Shown here piece after piece: positions 59,534 through 64,000 of a stretch of 64,000 nt of DNA. The notes beneath the pieces are model-generated. The model saw nothing but the letters and a program-made list of their open reading frames with translations, made no database searches and was not told where the DNA came from. The position numbers and the translations under genes are program-made. Source of the DNA: Oceanobacillus iheyensis HTE831 (GTDB taxonomy: Bacteria > Bacillota > Bacilli > Bacillales > Amphibacillaceae). The stretch is taken from positions 3,016,501 to 3,080,500 of the forward strand of contig NC_004193.1 in the NCBI RefSeq assembly GCF_000011245.1, in the 5' to 3' direction. How positions within the stretch are numbered: position 1 is the stretch's first letter; every line of letters starts with the position of its first letter.

Positions 59534-61195
59534 TTACTCTGTTACGTCAGCATATTTCAGATCAAAATAACCAACTGGATGACGTAGAATTCCTTCCACA
59601 TGATCCGCTTCTAGAACTACCGTATTATAGTAACGAATTGGCATTGCAACCATTTCTTCTGCAAGCAATCTTTCCGCTTCATATAGATATTCGTAGCGTT
59701 GTTCTTCATCTGTTTCTGTTTTTCCTTTTTCAATTAATGCATCGTATTCTTCATTCGACCAACCAGTACGGTTCATGTAAGAGTCCGTAATAAAGCTCTC
59801 TAAGAAGTTTACCGGATCACTGTAGTCATTAATAAATGAACTACGTGATAATTGCAATTCTAAGTTTTGCTGTGCTTCAGCAAATACATTCCATTCTTGG
59901 TTTTCTAATGTTACTTCCACACCAAGATTTTCATTCAACATATTTTGAATGGATTCCGCAACAGCTTTATTCGTGTCGCTTGTGTTATAAGATAAAACAA
60001 TGCTTGGAAGTTCACTATAGCCTTCTTCTTCCATCCCTTGTTCTAATAGTTCTTTTGCAGTCTCTGGATCAAACTCTACTAAATTTCCATTTTCATCACG
60101 GAAATCCCCACCATCTGGCGTAGTAAATCCAGGCGATACAAATCCATATGCCGGCTCTACACCATTTTTCACGACATAGGTAGCAATATCATCACGATTA
60201 ATGGCATAGGCAAATGCCTTACGAATATTTTTATTTTGGAATGGTTCTTCTGTCGTGTTAAAACGGAAGAATTCTAATCCACCATAATCGCCGATAAATA
60301 CATTATCACCATCAATTAATTCATCTGACATTTCTGGAGGGATTGTTGCTGTATCGAGCTCTCCAGTTTCAAACATTTGGTATTGTGTATTCGTATCATT
60401 TACCATTGCAAAATGGATCTTATCTAAATTCACAGCATCAGCATCCCAATACTCTGGATTTTTGGCAAATACCATTTCACTATCATGCTCCCAAGATTCT
60501 AATTGAAATGGGCCGTTTGCTACGAATGAATCAGCTTCTGCATGCCAATCAGGATTTTCTTCTGCCACTTTATGATTTACTGGGAAGAATGCCGGATTGG
60601 TTAACACATCTAGGAAAAATCCAGTTGGTGCTTCCAATACTACTTCTAATGTCTTTTCATCTACAGCAGTAATATTGACATCATCTGCTGAACCTTCCCC
60701 AGTATTAAATGCTTCTGCACCTTCAATAAAATATGCTAAAAAGGCAGCTGATGAAGCATTCGCTGGATCCAACATATACTTCCATGCATATACAAAGTCT
60801 TCTGCAACTACCGGATCTCCATTCGACCAGTTTGCATCTTCACGTAAATGGAATGTGTACGTTAATCCGTCTTCTGATATGTCCCAACTCTCCGCCACAC
60901 CCGGACCGGCAACATGTTCTTGATCTAATCTAGTCAGACCCTCCATTAAGTTGTTTAATGGATCCCAAGAAACCTGATCAAACCCTATCGATGGATCAAG
61001 GGATGTTGGTTCTACTCCATTATTTACACGAAGAACTTTTTCACCTGCAGCTTCTCCTTCTTGACCTTCCCCTTCTTCCGTTTCCCCTGCATCAGCATCA
61101 TCTGGCTCTCCCGCATCTTCATTTGCAGTACAAGCTGCTAATACAAATGCAGTTAATAAAGCCAACAAAAACAACAGTAATTTCTTGTTCTTCAT
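59534..61195 (-). CDS. dppE: Oligopeptide/dipeptide-binding lipoprotein, DppE/OppA type
   Basis: This 553-residue extracellular binding protein has a lipobox (FVLAAC, Cys at about 21) and an acidic linker (NEDAGEPDDADAGETEE), then the SBP family 5 domain. Markers are VLRVNNGVEPTSLDPSIGFD, AESWDISEDGLTYTFHLRE, VVAEDFVYAWKYMLDP and FVSPGFTTPDGG. It captures di- or oligopeptides, probably murein peptides, for the Dpp permease. DppD ends 17 bases upstream. Start: ATG with AAAAAGGGGG upstream. Confidence 0.93.
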   Translation of the reverse strand: MKNKKLLLFLLALLTAFVLAACTANEDAGEPDDADAGETEEGEGQEGEAAGEKVLRVNNGVEPTSLDPSIGFDQVSWDPLNNLMEGLTRLDQEHVAGPGVAESWDISEDGLTYTFHLREDANWSNGDPVVAEDFVYAWKYMLDPANASSAAFLAYFIEGAEAFNTGEGSADDVNITAVDEKTLEVVLEAPTGFFLDVLTNPAFFPVNHKVAEENPDWHAEADSFVANGPFQLESWEHDSEMVFAKNPEYWDADAVNLDKIHFAMVNDTNTQYQMFETGELDTATIPPEMSDELIDGDNVFIGDYGGLEFFRFNTTEEPFQNKNIRKAFAYAINRDDIATYVVKNGVEPAYGFVSPGFTTPDGGDFRDENGNLVEFDPETAKELLEQGMEEEGYSELPSIVLSYNTSDTNKAVAESIQNMLNENLGVEVTLENQEWNVFAEAQQNLELQLSRSSFINDYSDPVNFLESFITDSYMNRTGWSNEEYDALIEKGKTETDEEQRYEYLYEAERLLAEEMVAMPIRYYNTVVLEADHVEGILRHPVGYFDLKYADVTE

Positions 61196-61212
61196 ACCAT
61201 TTTCCCCCTTTT

Positions 61213-62229
61213 TTAATATTGAAAAGAACTTTCAGCTAATAGCTGTTGTGCCCGTTCATCTTGAAGCCAACAATCCACATTATGTGATGATGTTAACTCA
61301 GTATGAACTGGATAAACTTTATCACACACCTCCATCGCAAACGGACACCTTGCTGCAAAAGGACATCCTTGTGGAGGTGAGAATAAATCAGGTGGAGTAC
61401 CATCAATTGGCGTTAATTTATCTTCCTTTATATCCAGCCGAGGTACTGATTTTAACAATCCCTTTGTATATGGGTGCTGTGGTTGATAGAAAATTTCTCG
61501 TTTCGTTCCTGTCTCGATAATTTTCCCTGCATACATCACCGCAATCCGATCAGCAATTTTAGCAACTACACCTAAATCATGTGTAATTAAAATAATTGAA
61601 ACACCCATCTTTTCTTGTATCTTTTCAAACAACTCCAGTATTTGTGCTTGAATCGTTACATCAAGAGCTGTCGTTGGTTCGTCAGCTATAAGCAGGTCTG
61701 GATCACAAATCAAGGCAATTGCAATAACGATTCGTTGTCTCATCCCTCCACTGAATTGATGTGGATACTGCTTCAAGCGTTCTTCTGGACTCGGTATTCC
61801 AACGAGTTCCATCATTTCAATTGCTTTTTCTTTCGCTTGCTTTCCAGAAATTCCTTTATGCTCTTTTAACCCTTCCATTAGTTGTGTACCGATAGTAAGA
61901 GTTGGATTTAAGGCTGTCATCGGATCTTGAAAAATCATCGAAATATCAACACCACGAATCGATCGCATCTTTTTCTCTCGAAATTGAATTAAGTCTTGCC
62001 CTTTAAAATAAATATTTCCTTTGGTGATTTCCCCTGGTGGGTTAGGAATCAATCGCATGATTGCGTTCGATGTAACACTTTTTCCACAACCAGATTCTCC
62101 TACAATCGCTAGAGTCTCGCCTTTATTTAAATGAAAATTTACTCCACGTACAGCCTGGACAGAACCACCATAGGTTGTAAACGTCACATGAAGATCTTTC
62201 ACTTCGAGTATTTTGTCCAAATGGTTCAC
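61213..62229 (-). CDS. dppD: Peptide ABC transporter ATPase, DppD/OppD type
   Basis: This 338-residue ATPase has Walker [10 protein letters not shown], signature FSGGMRQRIVIAIALI, Walker B LLIADEPTT and switch LITHD. The C-terminal Cys motif CPFAARCPFAMEVC is the OppD/DppD hallmark. It starts at a GTG immediately after the dppC stop codon (62230), preceded by AAGGA. YkfD at the operon end should be its partner in the heterodimer. Confidence 0.94.
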   Translation of the reverse strand: MNHLDKILEVKDLHVTFTTYGGSVQAVRGVNFHLNKGETLAIVGESGCGKSVTSNAIMRLIPNPPGEITKGNIYFKGQDLIQFREKKMRSIRGVDISMIFQDPMTALNPTLTIGTQLMEGLKEHKGISGKQAKEKAIEMMELVGIPSPEERLKQYPHQFSGGMRQRIVIAIALICDPDLLIADEPTTALDVTIQAQILELFEKIQEKMGVSIILITHDLGVVAKIADRIAVMYAGKIIETGTKREIFYQPQHPYTKGLLKSVPRLDIKEDKLTPIDGTPPDLFSPPQGCPFAARCPFAMEVCDKVYPVHTELTSSHNVDCWLQDERAQQLLAESSFQY

Positions 62230-63183
62230 CTACTTCCTTAATTTCGGATCCAATGCATCCTGAAGTCCATCTCCAAGTACATTAAACGCAAACATCGTAA
62301 AAGATATAAAGAAGGCCGGGAAGAACAGCGTCCACCAGTTACCGGATAGAATCGCACCTAATGAATCGTTGGCCATCACACCCCAACTTGCAAAAGGAGC
62401 TTGGATTCCAAGTCCAATAAAACTCAGGAAAGCTTCGGCAAAAATGGCAGATGGAACGGTTAATGTCATTTGGACAATAATCGGTCCCATCGTGTTTGGC
62501 AATAAATTTCGCCGGATAATTCTCGATGACTTTGTACCAAATGCCCGTGAAGCGAGGACAAATTCATAATTTTTAATTTGTAAGACCTGTCCTCGCACAA
62601 TTCGGGCCATCCCAACCCAGCCGGTAATCGTCAGAGCAAGTATTATCGTACCTAAGCTTGGTCCTAATACCACCAGAAGTAAAATAACAACTAATAAATA
62701 CGGCAAACCGTATAATATCTCAATAATACGCATCATCACATTATCTGTGCGACCGTCTTTATATCCGGAGATACCACCCCAAATAATTCCTACCGTAACA
62801 TCGATGAGTGCTGCCATTAATCCAACAAACAGAGAGATTCGAGCACCATACCATGTTCGTGTAAATACATCCCTACCAGCACTATCTGTACCAAACCAGT
62901 GCTCACTGGAAGGTGGCTGATACTGATTGGGCAAGTCTTGTTTATTAACTTCATATGGTGAAATCATTGGCCCAAATATTGCCATGACTGAAAGTAACAC
63001 TAAGAATATCAAACCGAGCATTGCCATTTTATTTTTAACCAGCCTTTTCCAGGCATCTTGCCAATAGGAAAGAGAAGGTCTGGAAACAGACTCTGCTTCC
63101 AACGTATCTTTTCCTTTCCATGCAAACCATTCATCAGGAACTGCAGAAGGGGTTTTATGTGTATTGTTTTCATTTGAACTCAT
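62230..63183 (-). CDS. dppC: Peptide ABC transporter permease, DppC/OppC type
   Basis: This 317-residue permease has a cytoplasmic N-terminal stretch, a first helix (LGLIFLVLLSVMAIFGPMI) and the signature HWFGTDSAGRDVFTRTWYGARISL, then five more helices. The EAA docking loop is FVLASRAFGTKSSRIIRRNLLPN. The C-terminus FNVLGDGLQDALDPKLRK is typical of OppC/DppC. It overlaps dppB by four bases (ATGA) and abuts dppD. Confidence 0.94.
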   Translation of the reverse strand: MSSNENNTHKTPSAVPDEWFAWKGKDTLEAESVSRPSLSYWQDAWKRLVKNKMAMLGLIFLVLLSVMAIFGPMISPYEVNKQDLPNQYQPPSSEHWFGTDSAGRDVFTRTWYGARISLFVGLMAALIDVTVGIIWGGISGYKDGRTDNVMMRIIEILYGLPYLLVVILLLVVLGPSLGTIILALTITGWVGMARIVRGQVLQIKNYEFVLASRAFGTKSSRIIRRNLLPNTMGPIIVQMTLTVPSAIFAEAFLSFIGLGIQAPFASWGVMANDSLGAILSGNWWTLFFPAFFISFTMFAFNVLGDGLQDALDPKLRK

Positions 63184-64000
63184 GACACTTCCCCTCCCTT
63201 ACTATTCATTTTTATTCGAGGATCGAGGATTCCATATGCAATATCTACAAGAAAAAGCATAAAAATTAGAAAAGCACTATAGAATACCGTCGTTCCCATA
63301 ATTACTGGATAATCACGTTGATTAATACTTTCCACAAAATATTTACCCATTCCCGGGATCGCAAATATCTGCTCAATGACAAATGTTCCCGTCAAAATAC
63401 CCGCTAATAATGTTCCCATGATCGTAACGACAGGCATTAGCGCATTTCGAAGTGCATGCTTAAAAACGATTTTCCATGGGGATAACCCTTTTGCCTTGGC
63501 CATTTTTATGTAGTCCTGTGTAAGAACTTCCAACATGGTTGAGCGAGTAAGTCTCGCGATAATTGCCATCGGACCTGTTGCTAACGCTAATACAGGCAGA
63601 ACCATATGTGCTGGACTTTTCCATGTCGCAGTCGGAAATATCTCCCAATTAACTGCAAGTTGCTGTATAAGTAATGTAGCTAAAATAAAGTTTGGAATAG
63701 AGATGCCTAATACCGCTATCCCCATCGTTAAATAATCTAATATTCCATTATGTCGTAACGCAGCGACAATACCTATTAAGATTCCTGAAATAACTGCGAC
63801 AACGATGGTAACTATCCCTAGCTCAAAAGAAATCGGAAATCCTCTCGATAATAAATCGTTAACAGTTTGATTTGGTTGTTTAATGGACGGTCCAAATTCA
63901 AACGTAACAATCGATTTTAAATAGAGTAAATATTGTACATGTGGTGGCTTATCTAGATTATAATGTGCTTCTAGGTTTGCACGAATTGTTTCATTGGAAG
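63180..64000 (-). CDS. dppB: Peptide ABC transporter permease, DppB/OppB type, partial
   Basis: The frame is open to the right edge, so about 273 residues are visible and the first 40-odd are missing. It contains PPHVQYLLYLKSIVTFEFGP, the helix SFELGIVTIVVAVISGIL, the EAA-type loop QDYIKMAKAKGLSPWKIVFKH and the C-terminal VDIAYGILDPRIKMNSKG, the standard order for OppB/DppB. An internal ATG at 63725 is not the start, since the frame and family similarity continue upstream. In B. subtilis dppA would precede it; that gene would lie outside this window. Confidence 0.93.
   Translation of the reverse strand, partial: SNETIRANLEAHYNLDKPPHVQYLLYLKSIVTFEFGPSIKQPNQTVNDLLSRGFPISFELGIVTIVVAVISGILIGIVAALRHNGILDYLTMGIAVLGISIPNFILATLLIQQLAVNWEIFPTATWKSPAHMVLPVLALATGPMAIIARLTRSTMLEVLTQDYIKMAKAKGLSPWKIVFKHALRNALMPVVTIMGTLLAGILTGTFVIEQIFAIPGMGKYFVESINQRDYPVIMGTTVFYSAFLIFMLFLVDIAYGILDPRIKMNSKGGEVS

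Noticed and set aside
1..64000. Prophage, insertion sequence or CRISPR array
   Set aside because: I found no integrase, transposase, capsid, portal, Cas gene or regularly spaced repeat. The AimR-like gene is the only phage-related sign and stands alone.
1..64000. tRNA or rRNA genes
   Set aside because: No GTTCGA-type T-loop with flanking acceptor and anticodon arms was found in intergenic DNA, and no rRNA signature was seen. The TTCGA words at 31.4-32.3 kb lack the rest of a tRNA fold.

Overview
The window is AT-rich, low-GC Gram-positive DNA with Bacillaceae gene content. It carries the sporulation genes spoIID, spoIIQ, spoIIID and spo0M, the flhO/flhP rod genes, mbl, a Vpr-type subtilase and a dpp-ykf operon in the Bacillus subtilis order. 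Acidic exported proteins, a betaine-type ABC importer and an ectoine-hydrolase-like gene suggest a halotolerant, possibly alkaliphilic genus close to Oceanobacillus, Virgibacillus or Gracilibacillus. This is inferred from gene content, not from a database match. No rRNA, tRNA, CRISPR array, transposase or phage structural gene was seen.

Region 1 (1-16 kb) is a surface-polymer locus, almost all on the minus strand: an ATP-grasp enzyme (cut by the window edge), two large paralogous TPR-like/GT2 proteins, a tandem-NBD ABC ATPase with a TagG-like permease, a further GT2 and two GT4 enzymes. A small lipoprotein, UDP-glucose dehydrogenase and GalU follow, and a second nucleotide-sugar dehydrogenase diverges on the plus strand. 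GalU and the dehydrogenases supply UDP-sugars, the glycosyltransferases assemble the polymer, and the ABC pair probably exports it.

Region 2 (16-27 kb) holds the 1257-residue Vpr-like protease, an APC permease, TagO (lipid-linked wall polymer initiation), a duplicated ATP-synthase-c-like proteolipid, a two-gene ThrE-type exporter and glucose-6-phosphate dehydrogenase. Region 3 (27-36 kb) holds an RND pump with its lipoprotein adaptor (SwrC type), about 1 kb without genes, then a binding protein-permease-ATPase operon of the glycine betaine type. Region 4 (36-47 kb) holds fabZ, a quinone-oxidoreductase-like gene, and a minus-strand series of M20 amidohydrolase, Cys/Met-metabolism PLP enzyme, DoeA-like ectoine hydrolase, Spo0M, a secreted lipase-like protein and a PucR-type regulator.

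Region 5 (47-55 kb) is a conserved developmental block: an EpuA-like protein, flhP, flhO, mbl, spoIIID, spoIIQ and spoIID. Between spoIIID and spoIIQ sits a gene resembling AimR, the arbitrium peptide receptor of Bacillus phages. It lacks the N-terminal DNA-binding part, has no phage genes nearby, and is followed after one base by a small ORF with a hydrophobic N-terminus. This is the most striking observation in the window. Region 6 (55-64 kb) is the dppBCDE-ykfABCD operon for uptake and breakdown of cell-wall peptides; dppB runs off the right edge.

Several intergenic spaces carry short structured repeats: a degenerate GAGTGCC/GGTCACTC palindrome in at least four copies, a GGTTGGGACAAAA-bounded element, and an AGCGCAAG-type element that can fold as a three-way junction.
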